Assembly: GCF_014843005.1 (NCBI RefSeq)
Contig: NZ_JACYXM010000004.1
Coordinates: forward strand, 64,530 to 128,529
Source of the DNA: Rhodanobacter sp. DHG33
GTDB lineage: Bacteria > Pseudomonadota > Gammaproteobacteria > Xanthomonadales > Rhodanobacteraceae
Reading direction: 5' to 3'
DNA length: 64,000 bases
Below the pieces are notes generated by a model, which did no database searches, was not told where the DNA came from, and worked only from the letters and a program-made list of their open reading frames with translations. Made by a program: the position numbers and the translations under genes. This document shows, one piece after another, positions 34,388-43,097 of the stretch (position 1 is its first letter; each line of letters begins with the position of its first letter).

Positions 34388-35971
34388 TTACCGCCCCAGA
34401 TCGCCAAGGAAGCTCTTGGTGTACTGCAGCGGCGTGCTGGTCGACACGGAGTTGCAGGTCGGCGACGCGGTGGTCTGGCTGCACGGCGTGTCGCGGTCCA
34501 GCGACCAGAAGTGGATGCCTGCCAGGCCATTGGAAACGGCGTAGCTGGTCAGTGTGCCGGCGTTGGCGACGGTGAAATTCTCGCTCGAGACATCGTTGAC
34601 GCCGATCATCGGGGTCAGCTCGATCTTGTTCGGCGAGATGCCGTAGGTGTGCTCCAGGTTCACTGCCGCCTGGATCGCCGTCTGCGCCATGTCGCACGAA
34701 CCGTTCGACACCACGCACACGCTGGAGCCGGCCGCGCCGTAATCCATCGTCATCAGGTTGATGGTGTAGTTGCTGAGCGTGGAGGCCTTCACCGCCTTTA
34801 CTACCTCGTCGCCCAGGCTGTTCACGCCGCCGTAGCTGCCGTCCGACGCGCCCAGCGTGGCCACGGTGAACGAGAAACGCAGGTTGGGATACAGCGACTG
34901 GCCGTAGACCGCGGCCGCCACCAGGTTGTTGATGTCGGCCTGCGACTGGCCGCCCTCGATGTCGAAGTCCACGCCCACCATCTGCGGCGACATGTAGCGC
35001 GACAGGAAGGTGGCGAAGTTCGCCGTGCTGCCGCAGGTGAAGGTGCCCGCCTGCCCGCCCGTGGAGACCACATAGGGCAGCCCCGCGCTGGACAGTGCCG
35101 GGATATTGGCGCTGGCGAAACTCGCGCCCGGCACGCCGCCCCAGTTCTCGCTGCCGCATTCGCCAGTGGCGAAGGCCAGCGTGATCGCGCTGAGGTTGGA
35201 CACATAGTTCGAATAGAGGCTGCCCGCGCCGACCACCGGAATCGCCGAGCCGGTCGCCGCGTCGGTCTGCATGGTGTCGGTGTTCCAGTTCATGTTGATC
35301 GTCACGTCCTTGTACGGACTGAACAACAGGTTGGCGCCGGTGCCCGGCGGATTCGCCGTGCCGCCACCGCCAGTGGTGCCGCCACCGCCGCTGCTGCCGC
35401 CGCCGCTCGAACCGCCACCGGAAGAGCTGCCGCCGCTGCACGCACCCTGCGAAGTCCAGGGCTCGCCCGAACCGGTCGCGCCGCTGTTGGTGGCCGGATC
35501 GTTGCCCTGCGTCCACCAGTTGGCGACGTAGTTGATGCTGTTCTCGCTGGCCACGGCACCACCGTTGTAGGCCGTGCCCGCATTCCACGCGGCGGCGCAG
35601 GTGCCTCCCGAGCCGCTGCCGCTGCCGCTGGAGCCGCCGCTGCCGCTCGAACCGGAGCCGGAACTCGAACCGCCGCACGCGCCCTGCGAGGTCCAGGGCT
35701 CGCCCGAACCGGTCGCGCCGCTGTTGGTACTCGGATCGTTGCCCTGCGTCCACCAGTTGGCGACGTAGTTGGTGCCGTTCTCACTGACGACGGCGCCACC
35801 GTTATAGGCGGTGCTCGCATTCCACGCTGCCGCACAGGCCGTCGTGGTTTGCGCATGCACCGCCTGCACGGGTGCCACCGTCATCAAACTCATCGCCATC
35901 GCGCCACCTGCGGTGGTACCGACTGCGTTGAGTGCCGTGCGTAGCCAAACAACCGACTTCTTCATGTGCAT
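34388..35971 (-). CDS. GH18 chitinase with two N-terminal CBM5/12 modules
   Basis: 527 residues. A signal peptide (about 1-41, ending AVHAQTT) is followed by two nearly identical 54-residue chitin-binding modules (CAAAWNASTAYNGG...NWWTQGNDP...SGEPWTSQGAC), each followed by Gly/Ser linkers. The catalytic domain (about 210-527) contains SAITLAFATGECG and the GH18 motif region VGVDFDIEGGQ, with Asp-x-Asp-x-Glu intact though the outermost Asp of DGxDxDxE is Val, as in the LDFDIEG-type subgroup. Also LMTMDYGAAG and GIHFWSLDRDTPC. CAGGAGA precedes the ATG. It is a secreted endochitinase. Upstream lies a LacI-type operator candidate. Confidence 0.93.
   Translation of the reverse strand: MHMKKSVVWLRTALNAVGTTAGGAMAMSLMTVAPVQAVHAQTTTACAAAWNASTAYNGGAVVSENGTNYVANWWTQGNDPSTNSGATGSGEPWTSQGACGGSSSGSGSSGSGGSSGSGSGSGGTCAAAWNAGTAYNGGAVASENSINYVANWWTQGNDPATNSGATGSGEPWTSQGACSGGSSSGGGSSGGGSSGGGGTTGGGGTANPPGTGANLLFSPYKDVTINMNWNTDTMQTDAATGSAIPVVGAGSLYSNYVSNLSAITLAFATGECGSENWGGVPGASFASANIPALSSAGLPYVVSTGGQAGTFTCGSTANFATFLSRYMSPQMVGVDFDIEGGQSQADINNLVAAAVYGQSLYPNLRFSFTVATLGASDGSYGGVNSLGDEVVKAVKASTLSNYTINLMTMDYGAAGSSVCVVSNGSCDMAQTAIQAAVNLEHTYGISPNKIELTPMIGVNDVSSENFTVANAGTLTSYAVSNGLAGIHFWSLDRDTPCSQTTASPTCNSVSTSTPLQYTKSFLGDLGR
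35438..35599 (-). repeat. CBM5/12-coding duplication, copy 2
   Basis: 162 bp encoding the second carbohydrate-binding module. It matches 35675-35836 at a fixed 237-bp offset, with 49 of 54 residues the same by eye. Confidence 0.85.
35675..35836 (-). repeat. CBM5/12-coding duplication, copy 1
   Basis: First carbohydrate-binding module of the chitinase. It differs from copy 2 mainly at S/G, V/A, GT/SI and S/A positions, so the duplication is recent or maintained by gene conversion. Confidence 0.85.
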
Positions 35972-36120
35972 GAAAGCGTCTCCTGGTTGAGTTGCGTTAC
36001 TTGAGGCGAAAGGTCTTCTCCGTGGCGAACGGCTTGCGGTCCCTGGCGGTACTCCCCTGTTCGAACACCCTGCCCGCCACGGCCTGCCGAAACCGGAACG
36101 GCGGCGCCTGGATGTCTCGT

Positions 36121-36138
36121 AATGACAACGTTGTCTAA
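36121..36138. promoter_or_regulatory. LacI-type operator candidate (chitinase side)
   Basis: AATGACAACGTTGTCTAA, with the perfect 12-bp palindrome GACAACGTTGTC at 36124-36135, CG in the centre as is typical for LacI-family operators. It resembles, from memory, the NagR operator consensus of GlcNAc regulons in Shewanella and xanthomonads. It lies 150 bases upstream of the chitinase start. Confidence 0.6.
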
Positions 36139-36309
36139 ATTGGACGACGCAAACTGTGATCGCCATCGTGGAAACGCAACGCAGACGATGGAAGTTGCCT
36201 AGCTCGAAGATCGCGTGAAAATTACTGCGATGCAGCGTCCATGCCGACGGAAAAGCGGCATTTTCAGCATGACCGCAATGGTGCGTCGCAACTAGATCGA
36301 TTCAGACGT

Positions 36310-36321
36310 TTGGACGTCCAA
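36310..36321. promoter_or_regulatory. Perfect 12-bp palindrome TTGGACGTCCAA
   Basis: A second, different palindrome with a CG centre in the divergent region, 23 bases from the nearer GACACCGTTGTC site. It could be an operator of another regulator; no direct evidence. Confidence 0.4.
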
Positions 36322-36343
36322 TGCGACTTGTCGAGGACTTTCG

Positions 36344-36357
36344 TGACACCGTTGTCT
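36344..36357. promoter_or_regulatory. LacI-type operator candidate (deaminase side)
   Basis: TGACACCGTTGTCT, the same core as the site at 36121 with one half changed at a single position. It lies 169 bases upstream of the deaminase-like gene start. Confidence 0.55.
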
Positions 36358-36525
36358 GAAAGTGACTGAAACGGCATTGCCCACGGGCGGCACCAGCCAA
36401 TTCGGCGACGCGCGCAGACCAGAGCGCGAGCCCAAAGCTTTTGGATCGCGCCACTCAGCGGCCATTGCGCGCCATTCCGCATGGGGCAAAACTGGCGCAC
36501 TCCCCGAGATCATCGAACCGATTCC

Positions 36526-37725
36526 ATGGCTCCCCACATGCCGCAGCTCGAAAAAGGCAGCACCATTACCGGCCAGTCGCTGCTCGAAGGCGTGAGCCTG
36601 CCGGCTGCAGTAATCTCCGAACCGGCGCTGGCCAACAACATCGCGTGGATGCAGCGCTTCGCCGACGATCACGGCGCGCAACTCGCGCCGCACGGCAAGA
36701 CCACGATGACGCCGGCGCTGTTCCGGCGCCAGCTCGACGCCGGTGCTTGGGGCATCACGCTGGCCACGGCGACCCAGTGCGCCGCGGCCTTCGAACATGG
36801 CGTCGCACGCCTGCTGATGGCGAACCAGCTCGTCGGCGGACCCAACATGACTATCGTCGCCGGCCTGATCGAACGCGGCGCGGACTACTGCTGCCTGGTC
36901 GACAGCGCGGCCAATGTCGAGGCGCTGAATCAGTTCTTCGGAAAACGCTGTTTGACCGTGCAGGTGCTGATCGAATTCGGCGTATCCGGCGGCCGCTGCG
37001 GAGTGCGCGACACATCCGCCCTCGCCGCCCTGGTCGATGCCATCGCGGCCGCGCCCGCCGTCACGCTCTGCGGCATCGAAGGCTACGAAGGATTGATCGG
37101 CGGCGAGCACGCCGTCGATCGCGTCCGCGCCTACGCCGGGCAACTCGTCGCCACCTTGCGCGCGCTCATGGATTCGCGTGCGTTTGCCGGTCGCAAGCCG
37201 ATCGTCACCGCGGCGGGTTCGCAATGGTTCGACCTGATCGCCGAGGCGTTCGACCAGGCGGACCTGCGCGAACGCTGCACGCCCGTGCTGCGACCCGGCT
37301 GCTACGTCGCCCACGACCATCGCTCGTACCTCGATGCGCTGGCCGAAGTGAAGGCGCGGCATCCGGAACTCGAAGGCAACCTGCAACCCGCGCTGGCGGT
37401 GTTCGCCCATGTGCAGTCGCTGCCCGAGCCCGGCCAAGCGGTGATCGCGATGGGCAAACGCGACATCTCCTGCGACCCCGACTTGCCCATCCCGCTGCAA
37501 CGGCACCGTACCGGCGAACCCGCACAACCGCTGCGGCACTGCGCCGTGCGCAAGGTGATGGACCAGCACACCATGCTCGTGATCCCCGACGGCCTCGACC
37601 TGCGCATCGGCGACATCCTTTCCTTCGGCGCGTCCCACCCCTGCCTGACGTTCGACAAATGGCGGCAGATCCTGCGCGTCGATGACGAACTGCGGGTGCT
37701 GGAAGCGATGCCCACCTTTTTCTAG
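36526..37725 (+). CDS. D-amino-acid deaminase/aldolase-like PLP enzyme (alanine-racemase fold, DSD1-like)
   Basis: 399 residues. The N-terminal TIM-barrel part begins with TPAAVI-like LPAAVISEPALANNIAWMQRFA, and APHGKTTMTPALF holds the PLP-binding Lys58. The C-terminal beta domain contains DQHTMLVIPDGLDLRIGDILSFGASHPCLTFDKW; the His/Cys of SHPC match the zinc site of D-serine dehydratase and D-threonine aldolase relatives. It probably acts on a D-amino or beta-hydroxy amino acid; the substrate is uncertain. Shares a divergent control region with the chitinase, so it may belong to a GlcNAc/chitin regulon. In-frame start 36481 would add 15 residues. Confidence 0.8.
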   Translation: MAPHMPQLEKGSTITGQSLLEGVSLPAAVISEPALANNIAWMQRFADDHGAQLAPHGKTTMTPALFRRQLDAGAWGITLATATQCAAAFEHGVARLLMANQLVGGPNMTIVAGLIERGADYCCLVDSAANVEALNQFFGKRCLTVQVLIEFGVSGGRCGVRDTSALAALVDAIAAAPAVTLCGIEGYEGLIGGEHAVDRVRAYAGQLVATLRALMDSRAFAGRKPIVTAAGSQWFDLIAEAFDQADLRERCTPVLRPGCYVAHDHRSYLDALAEVKARHPELEGNLQPALAVFAHVQSLPEPGQAVIAMGKRDISCDPDLPIPLQRHRTGEPAQPLRHCAVRKVMDQHTMLVIPDGLDLRIGDILSFGASHPCLTFDKWRQILRVDDELRVLEAMPTFF

Positions 37726-37965
37726 CGGCCGCCGACCTTCAGGCAAACGGTGTCTTAGTATCCGCGGCGATGATCCGCAGCTCCCTGCTCGAGCCGCGAT
37801 GCGCCATCCGCATGATGCGGACGGCAAGACCCGTGCAACGATGAATGCAGATGGGCGGCCGATCCTTCAAGCCTTGATCGCAACGATGCGCTTCTTTATG
37901 CGATCTATACGCACCTTGAGCGGCGCGATATCGCATCTTTACGAGGCCCCCTCGACAATGCCCGC

Positions 37966-38181
37966 ATGGACATCGCCTCGCACAATTCACGCAGGTTCGG
38001 CTGGCGCATCGCCGGCATCGCCCTCGCGATAGGGCTGTTCGCGCTTTCCGTCGCCGAACTGATGCTGCGCGCCGGCAGCGATGCCGGAACGTGGCGCGGA
38101 CTCGCGCTGTCGTCGCTGTATCTGGTGCTGTGCCTCGGCCAGCGCCGCCTGTTCGCCCCGCCCCGCCACCGGCGCCGGTAA
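37966..38181 (+). CDS. Small predicted membrane protein
   Basis: 71 residues. Two hydrophobic segments (about 12-30, WRIAGIALAIGLFALSVAEL, and about 43-57, GLALSSLYLVLCLG) and a strongly basic C-terminus (PPRHRRR). No family recognised. The preceding 240 bases hold no other gene, and the reading frame is not a shadow of a longer ORF, but no clear Shine-Dalgarno is seen. It may be a genuine small membrane protein or a fortuitous ORF. Confidence 0.45.
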   Translation: MDIASHNSRRFGWRIAGIALAIGLFALSVAELMLRAGSDAGTWRGLALSSLYLVLCLGQRRLFAPPRHRRR

Positions 38182-38307
38182 TCCCCTGAGATCGCGATGG
38201 CTTGCAGCCGGCAGCCGCTGGCCGGATGTGCGGGCGGCAAGTCCCTGCCTGCGGCGCCGGTTGCAAACCTTCGCGATTTCCACGTTTGGCACGAAGCGGA
38301 GCCTCGG

Positions 38308-38334
38308 GCTGGATCCGGCTACTTCGGATCCAGC
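38308..38334 (-). other. Hairpin enclosing the stop codon of the PNGase gene
   Basis: Perfect 10-bp stem GCTGGATCCG / CGGATCCAGC with loop GCTACTT. The loop contains the TAG stop (38319-38321, minus strand). No T-tract follows, so it is not a standard intrinsic terminator. Confidence 0.6.
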
Positions 38335-40160
38335 GGCATCAACCACGGATGGTCGGGACGCGAACGGCCGTCCAAGCGGTTGGCGTTGCCGGGGCACCCA
38401 GCCCCTTCGCTCGCCTTGATCAGCCGCCCGTCACGCGACTGGATGGCCGTGCGGTAGCAACTGCCCAGCGAGTCGGTAAACGTCGCCTGCTCGTCGCCCA
38501 CTTCGTTGTACGCGAAGTCGGTATGGTCCAGCGGATCGGGAATGGGTTTGCCCGGTGCGTGGTCGCGGGTGGCGAGATTTTCGTCCAGCAGCCCATGGTA
38601 GTCCGCGCCCTTCGTGTCCGTGCGCCGGGTCTCGATGCGATGGCCCTGCTTCATCGCCACGAAGGCGGTGAAGTCCTGCCCCGTGGTGATCATGGTCTTC
38701 TGCACCGAGAGATACAGCGGATCACGCTGTTCCACCATATAGCCGTCCAGATGCTTGCCATCCAGCCGGCGCTCCATGACCACTTTCATGGTGCCTACCT
38801 GGTCGACGGTTTCGTCGTAACGCTTGTCGCCCGGCCGCGAAAAATTCATGTGATTGTGGAAGCCGCCGGTGTACTGCACGGTGGTGGTCAGATCGCCGTG
38901 CGGCGTGTGCAGGCGCCCGGCGATCGTTCCGGATTGCGACTGGTCGGTGTCTATCGTGCCCACGGTGCGGCCCGCGGCATCGGCATGCAGGGTGTCGTGC
39001 ACCACCAGCCCGGCGGGTTGCTGCGCCGCCAGGGTGTTCTGCGTCACCTCGCCGCTCAACTGGCTGGCCTTCGGATCGAGATAGACCAGCAGGTTCGCCG
39101 CCACGTTGAAGAAATGGTGTGCACCCGGCACGCGCACCGCCACCGCATGCGGCTTGCCATCGTCGAACAGGCCGGCGAACGGCGTCAGGTCCACCCGCGT
39201 CGGAATGAAGTTGGCCGTCTGGAAGGCTGGCGTGGGCAACCACAGGCGCGGCTCGATGCCGCCGGTGAATATCCAGGGATACACCGGCGCCAGCCCGGCC
39301 GGCTGGCCATCCACCAGCACTTCCACGCCGCGGAAGCTGCCGCCGTCGCAGGCTTCGAACGACTCCAGCGAGTAGTCGCGCGTCTTCTCCAGATAAGGCT
39401 TGTCCACGCAGATGTACCAGCGCTCGTCGAATCCCTGGCTTTGCGCGATCACGTCGAGATACGCGCGCTCCACGTTGCGCGGGAAAGTGATTTCGCGCGA
39501 CAAGCTCTGCTGCGGATTGTCGAGCGCGGCCTGCTGGCCACGCGGATCGGCGCTCATCGGATAGACGCGGTCAGCGGCTGCCACGGCCGGCTGCCCGTCG
39601 GCCGCCGGATAGAACACCAGGCGCATGTCCAGGTAGATCGGCTGGCTGGTCGCGGGGCTTATCCAGTTATTGAGGATCATCTGCCCCGCCTGCGCCTGTC
39701 GGAACAGCGCGGCGTAGTCGCTGAGATCGCGCTCGACATGCCAGTGCTGCGCGACGCCCGGCTCGGGTTCGATGGTGGTGCCGAAGTAGAGATTCACGCC
39801 GCCCAGCCACAGGGCCGCGGTGCGGTCGAACTGGCGGCCGGCCGGCACCGAGAAGTCCGCCTCCAGCACCACCTTGCTCCACGGGCCGCTGCATCCCGCG
39901 GGCGGCGCGAAATGGAAGGCATGCGGACGGGCTTCCATCGACGAACCGTCGCCCTGGTCGTCGAAGGCTTCGTGCGAGAACAGCGCCGCCACGCACGGTT
40001 TGCCCGCAGGCCGCGATACCGGCAGCTCGGCCGTGGCCACCACGCGCGAGCCGATCTCGTATTGCGCTGTCGCCGCATATCCCGCCAGCGGAGCGGCACA
40101 CGCCGCCATCAGGACGGCCATCGACCATCCGCGCCCCATGCTTTCCATCTGCCTCTTCAT
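38319..40160 (-). CDS. PNGase A-family peptide-N-glycosidase (exported)
   Basis: 613 residues with a signal peptide ending AGYAATAQ. The N-terminal half matches the PNGase A family (PF12222 type): KVVLEADFSVPAGRQFDRTAALWLGGVNLYFGTT and the region FRGVEVLVDGQPAGLAPVYPWIFTGGIEPRLW, which parallels the plant/fungal IFTGGINPLLW motif, followed by RVDLTPFAGLFDDGKPHAVAVRV. The C-terminal half is a second beta-rich domain. Family members release N-glycans from glycoproteins by cleaving the GlcNAc-Asn amide. A GCAGGTGG Shine-Dalgarno precedes the ATG. It is divergent from a GH3 gene 122 bases away and lies near a chitinase, which suggests host or environmental glycoprotein scavenging. Confidence 0.85.
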   Translation of the reverse strand: MKRQMESMGRGWSMAVLMAACAAPLAGYAATAQYEIGSRVVATAELPVSRPAGKPCVAALFSHEAFDDQGDGSSMEARPHAFHFAPPAGCSGPWSKVVLEADFSVPAGRQFDRTAALWLGGVNLYFGTTIEPEPGVAQHWHVERDLSDYAALFRQAQAGQMILNNWISPATSQPIYLDMRLVFYPAADGQPAVAAADRVYPMSADPRGQQAALDNPQQSLSREITFPRNVERAYLDVIAQSQGFDERWYICVDKPYLEKTRDYSLESFEACDGGSFRGVEVLVDGQPAGLAPVYPWIFTGGIEPRLWLPTPAFQTANFIPTRVDLTPFAGLFDDGKPHAVAVRVPGAHHFFNVAANLLVYLDPKASQLSGEVTQNTLAAQQPAGLVVHDTLHADAAGRTVGTIDTDQSQSGTIAGRLHTPHGDLTTTVQYTGGFHNHMNFSRPGDKRYDETVDQVGTMKVVMERRLDGKHLDGYMVEQRDPLYLSVQKTMITTGQDFTAFVAMKQGHRIETRRTDTKGADYHGLLDENLATRDHAPGKPIPDPLDHTDFAYNEVGDEQATFTDSLGSCYRTAIQSRDGRLIKASEGAGCPGNANRLDGRSRPDHPWLMPLDPK

Positions 40161-40282
40161 CACCACCTGCTCCCGAGCAACTTCACCGCAGGGTAACGCA
40201 AAGATCGGGCATGGCACGCTTGTCATCCCATGCATGCTGTGCGCATGCTTGCGTCCTGGCAGGCAAAACGACTGGGGACGTC

Positions 40283-42541
40283 ATGAGACTTCGCAAGACT
40301 CGCACCGCATCCTTCATCGGCATGGCCCTACTGGCATTCGGCGGAACCTGTGCCGCCGCCACAGGGAGCGATGCGCACCCATGGATGAACCCCAAACTGA
40401 CGCCCGACCAGCGCGCCGCACTCGTGCTGAAGGCGATGACGCAGGACGAGAAGTTCCGCCTCATCCGCGTCGACTTCGGCGACACCGAGAACGGTCATGT
40501 CATGGCGCCGGGCGCGCTGGGTTCCGCCGGCTACGGCCCGGCGATCGCGCGGCTGGGCCTCCCTGCCATCCAGGAAAGCGACGCCGGCCTCGGCGTGGCC
40601 AAACCACTGAAGATCGGCGCCACCGCGCTGCCTTCGGGCTTGTCGACGGCAGCCAGTTTCGATCCGGCGGTGGCCTATGCCGGCGGCGCGATGATCGGCG
40701 GCGAGGCGCACCGCCGCGGCTTCAACGTGATGCTGGCCGGCGGCGTGGACCTGGTGCGCGACCCGCGCAACGGCCGCAATTTCGAATACGCGGGCGAGGA
40801 CCCGCTGCTGGCGGGCCTGATCGCCGGCAACGCCATCGCCGGCATCCAGAGCCAGCACCTCGTTTCCACCATCAAGCACTACGCGCTCAACGATCTCGAA
40901 ACCAACCGCAACGCGGTGAGCTCGAACATCGACAAGACCGCCGCACGCGAGTCCGACCTGCTCGCCTTCGAGATCGCCATCGCGGCCGGTCACCCCGGCT
41001 CGGTGATGTGCTCCTACAACCGCATCAACGCAACCTACGCCTGCGAGAACGACTGGCTGCTCAACGATGTGCTGAAACGCGACTGGCACTACCCCGGCTT
41101 CGTGATGTCGGACTGGGGCGCGGTGCACAGCGCCGCGAAATCCGCACTGGCCGGGCTGGACCAGGAATCAGCCGGCGAAACCTTCGACAAGGAGGTGTAC
41201 TTCGACAAGCCGCTGCGCGCCGCCGTGGCCTCCGGCGAGGTGCCGCAAGCGCGCATCGACGACATGGCCCGGCGCATCCTGCGCAGCCTGTTCGCGACCG
41301 GCGTGATGGACCATCCGGCCACACAGTCGGCCATCGACTTCGACGCCGATCGCAAGGTGGCGCAACACGCCGAGGAAGCCGGTGCGGTACTGCTGCGCAA
41401 CCAGGACGCGCTGCTGCCGCTGTCCGCCGCGCAATCCATGGCGGTGATCGGCGGCCATGCCGACAAGGGCGTGCTGACCGGCGGCGGTTCCTCGGCGGTG
41501 CAGTCGCCGCAGGGCAACGCGGTGCCGGGCCTGCCGCCCTCGGAATGGCCGGGGCCGCGCATCTACCAACCCTCCGCCCCGCTGGCCGCCATCAAGCAGC
41601 GCGCCCATGGCGCAGTGAGCTACATCAGCGGCGACGACATTGCCGCCGCCGCCAAACTGGCCGCGCAGGCCAAGGTCGCCGTGGTGTTCGTCGAACAGTG
41701 GGCGGCGGAAAGTTTCGATGCGCCGCACCTCGCCCTGCCGGGCAACCAGGATGCGCTGGTCGAGGCCGTAGCCAAGGCCAACCCGCACACCGTCGTGGTG
41801 CTGGAAAACAACGGCCCGGTCGCGATGCCGTGGCTGGCCAAGGTCGATGCCGTGCTAGAAGCGTGGTACCCCGGCGCCGGTGGCGGCGAAGCCATCGCAC
41901 GGCTGCTGTACGGCGAGGTCGATCCCTCCGGCCGCCTGCCGGTGACCTGGCCGCGCGACGAATCGCAGTTGCCGCGCCCGGAAATCCCCGGCGCCGGCCT
42001 CCCCTCCATCGGCCTGATCCCGCAGGGTCAGCCGGCACAGGACGTGGACTACGACGTCGAAGGCGCCGACGTGGGTTACCGCTGGTACCAGCGCAAGCAT
42101 CTCGAACCGCTGTTCCCGTTCGGCTACGGCCTCACCTATACGCATTTCGAGTACAGCGGTTTCGCACCGCATGTGGCGAACGGCAAGGTCACCGCCTCGT
42201 TCACCGTGACCAACCGCGGCACGCGCGCAGGTGTGGACGTGCCGCAGCTCTATGTGACGCTGCCCGGCTCGAACGAAGTGCGGCGGCTGGCCGGCTGGTG
42301 TCGCATCAACCTCAAGCCCGGCCAGTCCGCACACCTCACGGTCGCTGCGGATCCGCGCCTGCTGGTGAGCTTCGACGGCAAGAGCCAGCACTGGCAGCAG
42401 GCCGCGGGCGACTACCAGCTGCAGCTGGGGCATTCGGCGACGTCGTTCCAGGGCGACGGCAAGGTGACGTTGCCCATGGCGAGCTGGGCCGCGGATGCGG
42501 CACCGGCAGGCACATCGCAACCCTGCACGGGCGCGCAATGA
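40283..42541 (+). CDS. GH3 beta-glycosidase, exported
   Basis: 752 residues with signal peptide (GMALLAFGGTCAAATG). GH3 N-terminal TIM barrel: PAIQESDAGLGVAKP, ALPSGLSTAASFDP, STIKHYALNDLETNRN and the nucleophile motif GFVMSDWGAVHS with Asp277. GH3 C domain: GAVLLRNQDALLPL, GVLTGGGSSAVQSP, VVVLENNGPVAMPWLAKVDAVLEAWYPGAGGGEAIARLLYGEVDPSGRLPVTWP. The C-terminal fibronectin-III-like domain is also present (FTVTNRGTRAGVDVPQLYV). Typical specificities are beta-glucosidase or xylosidase; GlcNAc specificity cannot be shown from motifs. Divergent from the PNGase gene and probably co-regulated. Confidence 0.93.
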   Translation: MRLRKTRTASFIGMALLAFGGTCAAATGSDAHPWMNPKLTPDQRAALVLKAMTQDEKFRLIRVDFGDTENGHVMAPGALGSAGYGPAIARLGLPAIQESDAGLGVAKPLKIGATALPSGLSTAASFDPAVAYAGGAMIGGEAHRRGFNVMLAGGVDLVRDPRNGRNFEYAGEDPLLAGLIAGNAIAGIQSQHLVSTIKHYALNDLETNRNAVSSNIDKTAARESDLLAFEIAIAAGHPGSVMCSYNRINATYACENDWLLNDVLKRDWHYPGFVMSDWGAVHSAAKSALAGLDQESAGETFDKEVYFDKPLRAAVASGEVPQARIDDMARRILRSLFATGVMDHPATQSAIDFDADRKVAQHAEEAGAVLLRNQDALLPLSAAQSMAVIGGHADKGVLTGGGSSAVQSPQGNAVPGLPPSEWPGPRIYQPSAPLAAIKQRAHGAVSYISGDDIAAAAKLAAQAKVAVVFVEQWAAESFDAPHLALPGNQDALVEAVAKANPHTVVVLENNGPVAMPWLAKVDAVLEAWYPGAGGGEAIARLLYGEVDPSGRLPVTWPRDESQLPRPEIPGAGLPSIGLIPQGQPAQDVDYDVEGADVGYRWYQRKHLEPLFPFGYGLTYTHFEYSGFAPHVANGKVTASFTVTNRGTRAGVDVPQLYVTLPGSNEVRRLAGWCRINLKPGQSAHLTVAADPRLLVSFDGKSQHWQQAAGDYQLQLGHSATSFQGDGKVTLPMASWAADAAPAGTSQPCTGAQ

Positions 42542-42551
42542 CACGAGTACT

Positions 42552-42575
42552 GCCGCACCATTGCGATGGTGCGGC
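42552..42575 (+). terminator. Hairpin after GH3 gene
   Basis: Perfect 10-bp stem GCCGCACCAT / ATGGTGCGGC with loop TGCG, 10 bases after the stop. There is no T-tract, so attenuation or mRNA stabilisation is as likely as termination. Confidence 0.5.
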
Positions 42576-42601
42576 GGCTCCCAACTAGAGGCGTCCAGGC
42601 C

Positions 42602-42982
42602 ATGCATCACTCCCGACTCTGTGCCGTGCTCATCGATTGCAACAGTCCCGATGTCGATGAGGCCGCGGGCTTCTGGGCCGCGGCGTTGGGGCGCGCCGTC
42701 GATCCCGATCATCCCGGCACGCGCGGCAACTACCGCATGCTGGAGACGCCGCCCGACGAGCCCATCGTGCAGATTCAACGCGTCACTCACGAGAGCCGCG
42801 TTCATCTCGACATCGAGACGGATGACATCCCCGCGGAGGTGCTTCGCCTGGAAAAGCTTGGCGCCACGGTCGTCAACCGCCTCGAGCGTTGGGTGGTGAT
42901 GCAGGCGCCCACCGGGCAGCGGTTCTGCGTGGTGCGCGTGCAGCGGCCCGGGTTTCCCAAGAACGCCAATCGCTGGGATTAG
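42602..42982 (+). CDS. VOC-fold protein (glyoxalase_6 type)
   Basis: 126 residues. LCAVLIDCNSPDVDEAAGFWAAALGRAVDP is the typical opening of this VOC subgroup; VHLDIETDDIPAEVLRLEKLGATVVNRLERWVVMQAPTGQRFCVVRVQ is the second half. Cytoplasmic, substrate unknown. Small gap (60 bases) after the GH3 gene on the same strand, but the hairpin between them suggests a separate or attenuated message. Confidence 0.85.
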   Translation: MHHSRLCAVLIDCNSPDVDEAAGFWAAALGRAVDPDHPGTRGNYRMLETPPDEPIVQIQRVTHESRVHLDIETDDIPAEVLRLEKLGATVVNRLERWVVMQAPTGQRFCVVRVQRPGFPKNANRWD

Positions 42983-43097
42983 ATTTCTTTACTCAGTCGG
43001 TAAGCACATCGAGTCCAAGTTACGTGGTGCTGGCAGCCTTTCCTTGATCCCCAAGACACCCACCTTCGACGCTAGCGAAAAATAGGACGCAAGGTGC

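Larger units (their letters stand above)
35972..36525. promoter_or_regulatory. Divergent promoter region of chitinase and deaminase genes
   Basis: 554 bases without a gene. It holds two copies of a GACAnCGTTGTC palindrome and the separate perfect palindrome TTGGACGTCCAA (36310-36321), whose half-site TTGGACG recurs at 36140-36146. The arrangement suggests control of both flanking genes by a common regulator. Confidence 0.6.
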
